Source: Salinisphaera sp. LB1 (GTDB lineage: Bacteria > Pseudomonadota > Gammaproteobacteria > Nevskiales > Salinisphaeraceae). From it: a stretch of 64,000 bases of DNA. The translations under genes and the position numbers were made by a program. The stretch is taken from positions 3,974,501 to 4,038,500 of the forward strand of contig NZ_CP029488.1 in NCBI RefSeq assembly GCF_003177035.1, in the 5' to 3' direction. The notes beneath the pieces were generated by a model. It was not told the origin of the DNA. It saw nothing but the letters and a program-made list of their open reading frames with translations, and did not search any database. Below, piece after piece: positions 26,436 through 34,774 of the stretch (position 1 is its first letter; the number at the start of each line of letters is the position of its first letter).

Positions 26436-27291
26436 TTAGGAAGCCTGGCCGAAATGACCGGTTTGAAAGCCTCGAATCGAGTCTTCGATTTCTTCGGTCG
26501 AATTCATTACAAACGGCCCGTGGCCAACCACCGGCTCATCGATCGGTTGGCCGGTGAGCACCAGCAATTTGGCGTCGTTGTTGGTCTCAAGCTGGATCTC
26601 CGAGCCTGCGCGATCGAACAGAACCAGCTCGGCTTCACGCGCGATCTTGCTGTCGTTGACCTGCACAGTGCCGCTGAGCACGGCGACCATGGCCGTGTGG
26701 CCGTCCGGCACCTCCAGCGTCGTAGCGCCATCGCGGTTGAGCCGCAGGTCCCAGACGTTGATTGGGCTGAAGGTTTTTGCCGGCCCCTTGTGGCCGGCAT
26801 AATCGCCGGCAATCACGTTGATCATGCCCGCTTCATCGGCGAGCTCGACGCCCGGAATGTCAGCGGCCTTAATTGATTGATAGCGCGGTTCGGCGGACTT
26901 GTCGGCCGCCCGCAGGTTCACCCAGAGCTGCACCATCTCAAAGCGTCCACCAGTGCGGGTGTAGGCCGGAGAATGGAACTCCTCGTGGACGATGCCGTTG
27001 CCAGCGGTCATCCACTGCACGTCACCCTTGCCGATCACGCCGCCACCGCCGGTCGAATCGCGATGGGCGACTTCGCCGTCGTACACGATCGTCACGGTCT
27101 CGAAACCGCGGTGCGGATGGGCGCCGACACCGCGCGCCCTCTTCGTGGGCGCGAACTCCCGCGGCGCCGCGTAATCGAGCATGAGAAACGGGGTGACGTG
27201 ATGGGCGCCCATGCGGTCGTAGGTGAACAGCGAGCGCACCGGAAAGCCGTCCCCGACCCAGTGCGGAATAAATCCCCGTAATCGTTTTCAT
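26436..27291 (-). pseudogene. Pirin family gene with an N-terminal frameshift
   Basis: Reading from the ATG at 27291 gives the normal pirin start MKTITGIYS, but the rest of the family N-terminus, HWVGDGFPVRSLFTYDRMGAHH, continues in another frame. The break falls at about 27260-27267, where several bases (around APRR) seem to be missing. The downstream frame 26436-27239 is intact, keeps the metal ligands (AHPHRG and VHEEFH) and could start at a GTG at 27239, making a shortened 267-residue protein. It may be a true mutation, a truncated but active gene, or a sequencing error. Confidence 0.75.
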
Positions 27292-27409
27292 GATCGTCTC
27301 CTGCCGAACGTTCGGCATTGAATGCTGATGCCGGTCATCCTATGCCTGAGACGCACATTTGATTAGCGGGCTAGAATCAAACGCACCGTCTTACTGATGG
27401 AACGATCAC

Positions 27410-28342
27410 ATGCAGGATCTCAACGATCTGTTCTATTTCGTTCAGGTCATCGATCATGGCGGCTTTGCGCCGGCAGCTCGCGCGATCGGCGTGCCGAAGT
27501 CGAAACTCAGTCGCCGGGTCGCACAGCTCGAAAAACGGCTGGGGGTTGGGCTTATCCATCGCAGCACGCGTAATCTGGCGGTCACGGAACTGGGCCAAGC
27601 CTATTACGAGCACTGTGCGGCTATGCTGCTGGAGGCCGAAGCCGCCCAGGAAACGATAGACCGCTCAATCGCACAGCCTCAAGGGCTGATCCGCATGAGC
27701 TGCCCGCCGGGAATGCTGTGTTTCGTCGTGGCGGAGCAGCTTTCGATCTTCATGGCGCGTTACCCGCGCGTACGGGTCGAACTGGAAGCGTCGGGGCGAC
27801 GTGTCGATGTCGTTCGAGAGGGATTCGATCTCGCGATCCGGGTGCGGTTCCCGCCACTCGAAGACAGCGAACTGAACGTGCGCGTGCTATCCGCCAGCCC
27901 GCAGCTACTCATGGCCGCGCCGTCACTATTCGAGGATTATTCGAGGCCCAAGGTGCCGGGCGATCTCAACGGGCTGCCGTCACTCGACTGGGTGCGGCCG
28001 GGCCATACGCATACCTGGTGTCTGGAGGGACCGCACGGCGCCAGCACACAGATCGATCATCGCCCGCGTCTCGTGACCGACGATCTCATCACGTTGCACC
28101 GCACTGCGCTCGCCGGCCTCGGCATCGTTCAACTGCCGTTGCTGGTCGGCGGACGACATATTACCGAGGGCACACTCGTCGATGCACTCCCAGGCTGGGC
28201 ACCGCGCGGCGGCGTCGTTCAGGCGGTTTTCCCCTCTCGACGCGGTCTGCTACCCGCCGTGCGCGCGTTGATCGACTTCCTGGCGGAGCGCTTCGCGGAT
28301 CAGGACTGTCTTACCGAGACCCATCGCGAAAATGGACTTTGA
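27410..28342 (+). CDS. LysR family transcriptional regulator
   Basis: A 310-residue regulator with an N-terminal winged helix (LFYFVQVIDHGGFAPAARAIGVPKSKLSRRVAQLE, near 8-42) and a C-terminal effector domain. It is divergent from the pirin-ycaC-pirin set with ~118 bases between the starts, the classic layout for LysR control of a neighbour. The effector is unknown. It is the rightmost gene on the insertion element; 28343-28525 beyond it holds no gene. Confidence 0.92.
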   Translation: MQDLNDLFYFVQVIDHGGFAPAARAIGVPKSKLSRRVAQLEKRLGVGLIHRSTRNLAVTELGQAYYEHCAAMLLEAEAAQETIDRSIAQPQGLIRMSCPPGMLCFVVAEQLSIFMARYPRVRVELEASGRRVDVVREGFDLAIRVRFPPLEDSELNVRVLSASPQLLMAAPSLFEDYSRPKVPGDLNGLPSLDWVRPGHTHTWCLEGPHGASTQIDHRPRLVTDDLITLHRTALAGLGIVQLPLLVGGRHITEGTLVDALPGWAPRGGVVQAVFPSRRGLLPAVRALIDFLAERFADQDCLTETHRENGL

Positions 28343-28525
28343 TCTCGCTTATCGCCGGGCGACTGCACTGCCACGTCTCGGCCGGGTCACTGTGCGACTA
28401 CTTACGCAGGTGGTAGCCAAGCCATCATTGCAGGGTCCGTGCAGAAAAATTTTCGCAACGGACTACCAAAAATTTGTCGACATTTTCGCCCCCTTTTAAA
28501 AATCATATCTTTAGAGACGACATTG

Positions 28526-28550
28526 CGATGGTCTTTATTGTTGGTTTTCA
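28526..28550 (-). repeat. Right terminal inverted repeat of the element
   Basis: Ends ...CTTTATTGTTGGTTTTCA, the inverted partner of the left end at 24443. It abuts the leftover repeat tail GGGAACGG at 28551-28558. Confidence 0.75.
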
Positions 28551-28554
28551 GGGA
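28551..28554. repeat. Right copy of 4-bp target duplication (GGGA)
   Basis: GGGA directly after the right terminus, matching 24439-24442. It continues into ACGG, the missing end of the split CRISPR repeat. Confidence 0.75.
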
Positions 28555-29716
28555 ACGGGTAACGATCACATACACAAGCGCGCCGAGCCTCGGTTCATCC
28601 CCGCGCCTGCGGGGAACCGTGTTCGTTCTCGTTCTGGTGCGGCTTCGGCTGCGGTTCATCCCCGCGCCTGCGGGGAACGGCTTGTGACTCAAGATTTGTC
28701 GCAGGTTTCTAACGGTTCATCCCCGCGCCTGCGGGGAACGGTGACCGCCACACTTTCCACAACATCGGAAAATCGGTTCATCCCCGCGCCTGCGGGGAAC
28801 GGGTCACACGCGAACCCGCCACGTTGCAATACAACGGTTCATCCCCGCGCCTGCGGGGAACGGTACGGCGCCATAGCCATTGGAATCGACGTTACCGGTT
28901 CATCCCCGCGCCTGCGGGGAACGGTCCCCTGATGTGGCTGACGTTCTTCGCGGCGACGGTTCATCCCCGCGCCTGCGGGGAACGGCTCGGTGGCGCCGGT
29001 AGTGCCGCTGTTTGTGGCGGTTCATCCCCGCGCCTGCGGGGAACGGCGCAGAAACTCGTTGTAGCTGTTGCGTTCCAGCGGTTCATCCCCGCGCCTGCGG
29101 GGAACGGCCACTACGACTACCGGCGCGGATTACACCACGCGGTTCATCCCCGCGCCTGCGGGGAACGGATACACCGTGTCGATATCCGCCTGGATCGCCT
29201 CGGTTCATCCCCGCGCCTGCGGGGAACGGAATGAAGCCTTCGGCCACGTCCATCATGGATTCGGTTCATCCCCGCGCCTGCGGGGAACGGCGATAGCGGC
29301 GCGGTCGGTGGGGTCGTGTTGCCGGTTCATCCCCGCGCCTGCGGGGAACGCTAGTGATGTCTGAAGATTGCTAATATCGGTTGCGGTTCATCCCCGCGCC
29401 TGCGGGGAACGCCTCATGACGATGCCGTGCGTGCGGTCCGTGGCCGGTTCGTCCCCGCGCCTGCGGGGAACGCGAGCGCGGCTTGTATGCGGCCGACGTG
29501 GATATCGGTTCATCCCCGCGCCTGCGGGGAACGCCTGGTTCCGGGTCCAGACCACCCGGCCGAATGCGGTTCATCCCCGCGCCTGCGGGGAACGCGCCGC
29601 TATACCGATCGCCGTAGGCATGGTGTCCGGTTCATCCCCGCGCCTGCGGGGAACGCAACGGCGCCAACATCAACATCCGCAAAACCGACGGTTCATCCCC
29701 GCGCCTGCGGGGAACG
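28551..29716 (-). CRISPR. CRISPR array, leader-proximal part (19 full repeats plus one split repeat tail)
   Basis: Repeats start at 28591 and every 61 bases up to 29689 without exception, giving 18 complete spacers of 32-33 bases. A further 32-base spacer (28559-28590) lies between the repeat tail GGGAACGG and the first full repeat. The repeat matches array 24233-24442 and has the I-E handle ATGAACCG on the minus strand, so the leader should be at the right. The base after AACG is G in the left repeats and C in the seven repeats from 29323 on. Variants: the 28591 repeat ends GAACCG and the 29445 repeat has GTTCGTCC. No cas gene is in the window. Confidence 0.97.
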
Positions 29717-29815
29717 CTAAAAATACATCGCTGTTTTAACAGGGATTTTAAAGACAGACCAAAAGTACCAACCTGAACGCCGGTATTTCAGTGCTGTTAA
29801 AGAGCGCCATCTGTG
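29717..29815 (-). promoter_or_regulatory. Probable CRISPR leader
   Basis: About 100 AT-rich bases (CTAAAAATACATCGCTGTTTT onward, with TTTTAAAGACAG) border the last repeat at 29716 on the side predicted by the crRNA handle. The promoter and integration site should lie here. The match to known leaders is only in composition. Confidence 0.6.
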
Positions 29816-29897
29816 GTCGTATTTGTCGTTCGACGACCTTACCGAGGGTAGCCTCTCCGGTTGCGTCTCGCTCGTAAAATGTCCGCCGGGGCGGCAA

Positions 29898-30734
29898 TCA
29901 ACCCAGCGTGATCAGCGTAATCGCCACGGCGGCGGCCAGGAGCCCGCAGGCCTGCGCCGCGTTCCATCGTTCGCCGAGGAAAATGCGGGCGAGAAGGATG
30001 GTGACGGCCGGATAGAGCGCTGTCAGCACAGCGACGATCGACAATGGGCCACGCCCGGTGGCGGTCAAAAACAATAGATCGGCCGCGCCGCCGAACACGC
30101 CGGCCGTAAGCAGGAGTGCGAGAGCGGCGGTATCGACACGGATGGGGCGCGGCTCTTTCAGAGCGAACGGCAGGATCAGCACGCCGGCCAGGGCAAGGCC
30201 CGGCACGAGCGGCCAGAATCCGGCCGCGGCGCCTGCCTGATCCAGCGCAATGAACAAAACGGCGAACCCGGCGCCGCTGATCAAACCCTCAAGCACGCCC
30301 GGGCGCGTCTTGGTTTTCGCCGCTGTATCGCGATGCCAGGAGACGAGCCCGATCGCAGGCAACGCGAAGACGAGGCCCAGGCCGGCCAGCGATGTGAGAT
30401 GCTCGCCCAGAGCAATCCCCGTGAGCGCGGGGACAACGGCGGCCACCACCGCCGACAATGGCGCCACGACGCTGATGCGCCCGACGACGAACCCGCGATA
30501 CAGCGCCATCGTGCCCGCGGCGCAACCGACGCCGGCAACCAGCCCCCACCCTAACGCCGATGCCGTGAAACCGTGATGCGCCCCTACCGTCACGGCGATC
30601 ACCGCCATCAGAAAGGCCACGATCTGCACGAACAATGCGACCACACCCGCGCCCAGCCGCCGCCCGCCCACACCGGCGGCGAAATCGCTCGCGCCGTAGG
30701 CTACTGCCGCCAGCAATCCCAGAATAACGGCCAT
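29898..30734 (-). CDS. EamA/DMT family transporter
   Basis: A 278-residue membrane protein with ten hydrophobic segments in two repeats of five, the drug/metabolite transporter layout. The second repeat ends YPAVTILLARIFLGERWNAAQACGLLAAAVAI, the classic EamA closing motif with the conserved Glu. The substrate is unknown. The coding end faces the CRISPR leader across ~180 bases. 30735-30999 has no gene that I can support. Confidence 0.88.
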   Translation of the reverse strand: MAVILGLLAAVAYGASDFAAGVGGRRLGAGVVALFVQIVAFLMAVIAVTVGAHHGFTASALGWGLVAGVGCAAGTMALYRGFVVGRISVVAPLSAVVAAVVPALTGIALGEHLTSLAGLGLVFALPAIGLVSWHRDTAAKTKTRPGVLEGLISGAGFAVLFIALDQAGAAAGFWPLVPGLALAGVLILPFALKEPRPIRVDTAALALLLTAGVFGGAADLLFLTATGRGPLSIVAVLTALYPAVTILLARIFLGERWNAAQACGLLAAAVAITLITLG

Positions 30735-30999
30735 GTTGACGGCTGGACTGAAAACCAGGGGCGAAGACCGTATCAGAAAGCGCCTGGCCGTAGCCGGCCG
30801 CGCTCAACGTCGCAGATGAAACCTCCCTTCCTTGATCCGCCTCCGACTGGATGAGTCCGGCGATACGGCCGGCGCGGTTTATCCCAGGCCCCGGGCCGTC
30901 CCGGGCGCAACGACGGGGCCAACCTGGCGCCCACCCTAGCCCCGCAGACGCGGCTGTGATCAAAAGACCAGCACATGTTGGCGGGACTGGACAGCTAGC

Positions 31000-31380
31000 T
31001 CATGCGCCGCGCTGTTTCTCCCCGACATCCTTCAAGGCCGGAAACATACGACAGGCAAGCATCAGCTGCATTCGCCCGTAGCAACAAACGAGGTCTTGGT
31101 CGTCGGGGGCCTCGCCCTGCGAATGCAGGGCCAGCATATGCTCCAGCGCGCAGTACAGGTTATGTATCACTTGCGGGGCACACTCCGCCCCGACGACCTG
31201 TCGTTCCAGCTCCGAGATAGGGCTATGCTGTCCACCGCAGGCGTGCGGCCGGTTTCGAACGGTTGTACCTAATGGCTTCTCCGGCTCATTGTTTCGGGGT
31301 ACTTGCATATCGCGGCCAGCCAGTTTGTCGCGTTGTTTGTTAGCGCGCTGAGCAATGCTCACCGCCTGCCACGCAGCCAA
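31000..31380 (-). CDS. Possible small hypothetical protein
   Basis: An open frame of up to 126 residues, perhaps starting at the inner ATG at 31308 (102 residues). It resembles nothing I recognise. The stretch PISELERQVVGAECAPQVIHNLYCALEHMLAL looks like amphipathic helix and the residue mix is protein-like, with five cysteines. No clear ribosome site was found, so it may be a chance frame. It lies in a lower-GC gap next to an XRE regulator. Confidence 0.35.
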   Translation of the reverse strand: MAAWQAVSIAQRANKQRDKLAGRDMQVPRNNEPEKPLGTTVRNRPHACGGQHSPISELERQVVGAECAPQVIHNLYCALEHMLALHSQGEAPDDQDLVCCYGRMQLMLACRMFPALKDVGEKQRGA

Positions 31381-31817
31381 GCGAGCATCGCCATACTAAA
31401 GCGTGAGCACTTTACTACTCATCACATTTATACATCAAGCACTATATTACTTACCTTAGGCTCTACGGATCAATACCCGACGCGACCCCCGGAGACTTTA
31501 GACGCCAGCGGACTCGGGCCTGCGGCCTGATTGCGTGCGATAGAAGAAAGCAAAAAGCCGCCAGGCTTTCCCATGAACAGCCACGGACAACCATTTCTTG
31601 CGGAACGCGGCGCAATCGGTCACACCTCAGCCCATCGCCACAGCATATTGCGAAGACAAACACCGCCGACCCCCGTCAGGACCGCTCGAAAGGATTAGAG
31701 CGCACACAGGACAAGGCGCCAGAGGCCGCACCACATCGTCATGAGCGAATAACAGCGCCGAAAGCGAACGCTCACAATCACCAGCCCTTCGTGTTGCGTA
31801 ACACGGCGAAAGGACCC
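31381..31817. other. Gene-free interval
   Basis: 437 bases of mixed composition with an AT-rich stretch (31401-31460). I see no convincing gene, RNA or repeat. The same holds for 32208-32638 on the other side of the XRE gene. Confidence 0.5.
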
Positions 31818-32207
31818 TTAGACTGCCCCGGATCCGCCCTGCTCGCCACCAGGCCCGATATTCCGGCCATAATAGGCTTCGCGCTCAGCGACACGGTCGA
31901 TGTAATGCCGCCCCTGGTCGGAGGCCTTGGTGTAACACAGGAGCAGATGCTCGACTGACGGCAAATTAACCAGCTGCTCGGGCAGGCGCGGCAGCATCAC
32001 ATGCCATATATTCAGATCGAAGGCGGCGGCCAGCTTGTCCACGGTTGCCAGAGTGGGCTGTTTTTCCTGATTCAGGATATTGCTGATGCTTTTCTGGCTG
32101 ACACCGCTTTTTTGCGATAAGCGCCCCTGCGACCAGCCCTTGAGGCCCATCAAATGTCGCAGATTATGCGCAAGAACCTCCCGCGGGTCGGGACGGGCGT
32201 CACCCAT
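31818..32207 (-). CDS. XRE family helix-turn-helix regulator
   Basis: A 129-residue protein. The Cro/C1-type helix-turn-helix is NLRHLMGLKGWSQGRLSQKSGVSQKSISNILN (about 15-46), followed by QPTLATVDKLAAAFDLNIWHVMLP. The C-terminal ~60 residues are unrecognised. The ATG at 32207 has an AAGG ribosome site 8 bases upstream, better placed than the GTG three codons earlier. Such proteins often come from phages or islands; no phage genes are nearby. Confidence 0.85.
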   Translation of the reverse strand: MGDARPDPREVLAHNLRHLMGLKGWSQGRLSQKSGVSQKSISNILNQEKQPTLATVDKLAAAFDLNIWHVMLPRLPEQLVNLPSVEHLLLCYTKASDQGRHYIDRVAEREAYYGRNIGPGGEQGGSGAV

Positions 32208-32638
32208 GCAGAGCACCTTGATTGTCGATCACTTACCCCGTCGCTCATGCTATGCCCCCGGCCCAGTACTAGGGTGTCGCCTTTTTCAGTATTAAGGTAC
32301 TGGCCGATCATTGAAAGATTCCTCGCGCGCTGCTGCTTCACACCCCGGCATTGCTATCGCGGCCCAAGTGTTGTCAGCCGTGGCTGACGCCATGGCGCGG
32401 CCCATGACGATGCATGACGCGCAGCCACACCCCACACATACACGACGATTGTCGCGGTTTCGCTATTGGTCAACGCATCGAAGCGCCCGAGTGCCCCCTA
32501 TAGCCAAACGGCTATCGCGCCCTTCAGCCGCTGTATATGGCATCGCGCGGTGCGCTTACTGAATTGGCCGCGGCGGCCAACCCGCAACGGTTCGCAACGA
32601 CAGGATAGCCAGCGTGCTTGCTCAGCCTAACAACCGCG

Positions 32639-33493
32639 TCACGACCGGTGCTCGTCCGGCTGCTCATCCAGAGCCAGCCCCACCGCGACGGTCAACGCCT
32701 GGGCCAGGCACATCGATGCCGTGAGCGAGCGGAAATTATGCATCTCGGCGTCGTGGACTTCGAGACAGACCGTAGCGTGTGCGGCCACCGGACTGAGCGG
32801 GCTGTCGGTGAGTACGACGACCGGCGTGCCCTGTTCGGTGGCGTGCCGAATGGTTTCGGCGGTCTCCTCAGCATAAGGATGAAACGAGACCGCGAACAAT
32901 ACATCATCGGGCCGTACGCGCGCGGTCTGCTGCGCCAGCATGCCGCCAAGCCCGTCGAGCAGGCAGGCATTAGCCTGAATCCGGCTGAGCGCATAGGCCA
33001 TGTAGGTCACCACCGGGAACGACCGGCGATGCCCGCAGAGATGGATGCACTCAGCGCCGGCCATGATCCGCGCCGCCGACGCCAGGCCTTCGGCATCGAT
33101 CTCGTCGGCGAGATGATCGAGCGCCATGCGATTGGCCTGGCAGAACTGGCGCAACACGCCGTGGGGCGTGAGCGCCTGGGTATCGTTTTCTTCTTCGCGG
33201 CGCAGCCGGCGCAGGCGCTCGCTATAGCTGGACGCGGTTTCGGCCAACCGGGTCTGGTACACCCGCTGCAGCTCGGAGAACCCGGAATAGCCGAACGCCT
33301 TGGCGAAACGGATGATCGCCGAGGGCTGCACACCGGCCCGGTCGGCGATAACCGCCGTGGTTTCCAGCGCCATGTCGTTGGGATGGTCGACAGCGAACTG
33401 AGCGATCTGCTGCAGTCGCTTACTCAGGTTCTTGTATTCGGCCAATATCCGGCGCTGTAGCTCGGACGGCGTTTCCGGTGCCTGTTCGGTCAT
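32639..33493 (-). CDS. MurR/RpiR family regulator, probable IolR
   Basis: A 284-residue regulator with an N-terminal RpiR helix-turn-helix (ADRAGVQPSAIIRFAKAFGYSGFSELQRVYQ, about 50-80) and a C-terminal SIS sugar-phosphate isomerase domain (HLCGHRRSFPVVTYMAYAL; FAVSFHPYAEETAE). RpiR-type IolR proteins repress inositol genes in Sinorhizobium and Salmonella, and this gene borders the inositol locus. Its upstream region carries TTATTTTCT and AATCAAATAATC stretches shared with other promoters in the locus, which suggests self-control. Confidence 0.88.
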   Translation of the reverse strand: MTEQAPETPSELQRRILAEYKNLSKRLQQIAQFAVDHPNDMALETTAVIADRAGVQPSAIIRFAKAFGYSGFSELQRVYQTRLAETASSYSERLRRLRREEENDTQALTPHGVLRQFCQANRMALDHLADEIDAEGLASAARIMAGAECIHLCGHRRSFPVVTYMAYALSRIQANACLLDGLGGMLAQQTARVRPDDVLFAVSFHPYAEETAETIRHATEQGTPVVVLTDSPLSPVAAHATVCLEVHDAEMHNFRSLTASMCLAQALTVAVGLALDEQPDEHRS

Positions 33494-33550
33494 GACTGGG
33501 TCGGGATCCTCGGGTAGTGTATCGACGCGCGCTCGGCGCGTGCCCCCTGC

Positions 33551-33600
33551 ACATACTTATTTTCTGGAATAAATGCATCACAAATCAAATAATCGGTTCA
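33551..33600 (-). promoter_or_regulatory. Putative IolR operator upstream of the RpiR gene
   Basis: Contains TTATTTTCTGGAATAA (33557-33572, a near palindrome) and AATCAAATAATC (33583-33594). The latter 12 bases recur exactly at 60742-60753 upstream of iolB. TTATTTTCT also recurs at 57912-57920. Confidence 0.5.
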
Positions 33601-33742
33601 AGCAGAACGCGCTTCATGCCCGAAACAGGCGCCGTATCCGTAATTTTTTAATGCTTTTTTGGCGACGATAATACATCGCGCTTTTGGCATGTTTATATCA
33701 ATACCAATAGCCACGTATCTGTGATTTCGCGCCAAGAGGGCA

Positions 33743-34753
33743 TCACATATTCCACGGTGTGACGATGACCGCGCGGCTGGCCTCGCTTTCGGCAGCCCGG
33801 CCATGCCGACGGAAACACAGCAGGTGCTGGATCGCCCGCGCGGCGTCGGCCTGCAGGTCGTGATCGACCACGGCGTCGATGCGCCCGGCGCGCAGCAAGC
33901 CGCGGTTTTCGTCGTCGAGATCGTGACCCACGAAAACCACATCGCGATCGCCCGCTTCATCCAGCGCGCGCAACAACCCGCGGTTGCCACCGCCCATGCT
34001 ATAGATGCCGGCGATGGGCCCACGTGCCGTACGCGTGGCACGGGTGAGTTCGTAGGTTGCCTGATCGAGGCCATAGCCGCCGTCGATGACAGCCACCTCG
34101 GCGCGCGGGCAGCGCGCGGCCATGAAGTCGGCGAAGCCGCGCCAGCGATCGTGCTCGCCGTGAAAACCGCGGCTGCCGAGGTTCGCCAGCACCATGCCGT
34201 CCCGCTGGCCAAGAAAACGCGATAACAGGAAAGCCGCGGTCCGCCCGGCCGCGGCGTTGTCGATACCGACATATGCAAGGCGGCCGCTGGCGCCGATATC
34301 GGTGGCAAAGGTAACGACCGGAATGCCGCGCGCCGCCAGCGACTCGACCGCCGCGACGACCGCCGGGTGTTCGGGCGCCTTGAGTATCACGCCATGCGTG
34401 GCCTTGCGTTCCAATGCGTCCAGATCAGCCGCGATGCGCTCGGGGCTGATGCGTTCGTCGGCATGGAAACGCGGCGCGATACGCAGCGGCGCCATAGCGG
34501 CAGCGGCCGCCACGAATGCGCGGCGCACCGCCTGGCTGAACCGTTCCGGGCTGTTGAGCACCACTTCGAACGTCAGCCCGAGGCCAGCGGGGATGCCGGC
34601 TTCGGCCTGCTCTTCGAGTTCCCGGATCGCCGCGTCCACTCGGCGCCGTGTCTGCTCGTGGACGTGCGCACGGCCATGGCGCACCCGATCCACCGTGGCT
34701 GCGCTCACACCGGCCTGGGCCGCGATCTGTTTAACGGTGAACCGGTGCGTCAC
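33743..34753 (-). CDS. LacI family transcriptional regulator
   Basis: A 336-residue repressor. The N-terminal helix-turn-helix is FTVKQIAAQAGVSAATVDRVRHGRAHVHEQTRRRVDAAI (5-43), followed by a periplasmic-binding-type effector domain (VTFATDIGASGRLAYVGIDNAAAGRTAAFLL). The effector may be an inositol or a derivative. It lies 21 bases after the PhyH gene on the same strand, so the two are probably co-transcribed. Confidence 0.92.
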   Translation of the reverse strand: MTHRFTVKQIAAQAGVSAATVDRVRHGRAHVHEQTRRRVDAAIRELEEQAEAGIPAGLGLTFEVVLNSPERFSQAVRRAFVAAAAAMAPLRIAPRFHADERISPERIAADLDALERKATHGVILKAPEHPAVVAAVESLAARGIPVVTFATDIGASGRLAYVGIDNAAAGRTAAFLLSRFLGQRDGMVLANLGSRGFHGEHDRWRGFADFMAARCPRAEVAVIDGGYGLDQATYELTRATRTARGPIAGIYSMGGGNRGLLRALDEAGDRDVVFVGHDLDDENRGLLRAGRIDAVVDHDLQADAARAIQHLLCFRRHGRAAESEASRAVIVTPWNM

Positions 34754-34774
34754 GCGTTTTCGCCGAGCGGCCCG

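Larger units (their letters stand above)
24443..28550. mobile_element. 4.1 kb transposase-less element inserted in a CRISPR repeat
   Basis: The ends are inverted repeats: the left end reads TGGAAGCCAACAATAAAG and the right end, on the other strand, TGAAAACCAACAATAAAG (16 of 18, and 20 of 25 over the wider match). Termini are TG...CA. GGGA is repeated directly on both sides. Removing the segment plus one GGGA rebuilds an intact repeat in 61-base register. Cargo is pirin, ycaC, a frameshifted pirin and a LysR gene. No open frame resembles a transposase, so it would need one in trans. The family is unassigned; TG ends with a 4-bp duplication occur among IS3/IS481-like elements. Confidence 0.75.

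Noticed and set aside
28526-28550. The CTTTATTGTTGG motif as a second CRISPR leader at the left end of the large array
   Set aside because: The crRNA handle puts the leader on the right. The motif is inverted at the other junction, and the GGGA duplication and restored repeat fit an insertion end better.
24443-28550. Pirin, ycaC and LysR genes as part of a CRISPR-linked defence system
   Set aside because: None resembles Cas or CRISPR accessory proteins, and the segment has its own mobile-element boundaries.
28824-29364. Open frames repeating a GSSPRLRGT or RFIPAPAGN peptide
   Set aside because: They are translations of the CRISPR repeats, which lack stop codons, and not proteins.
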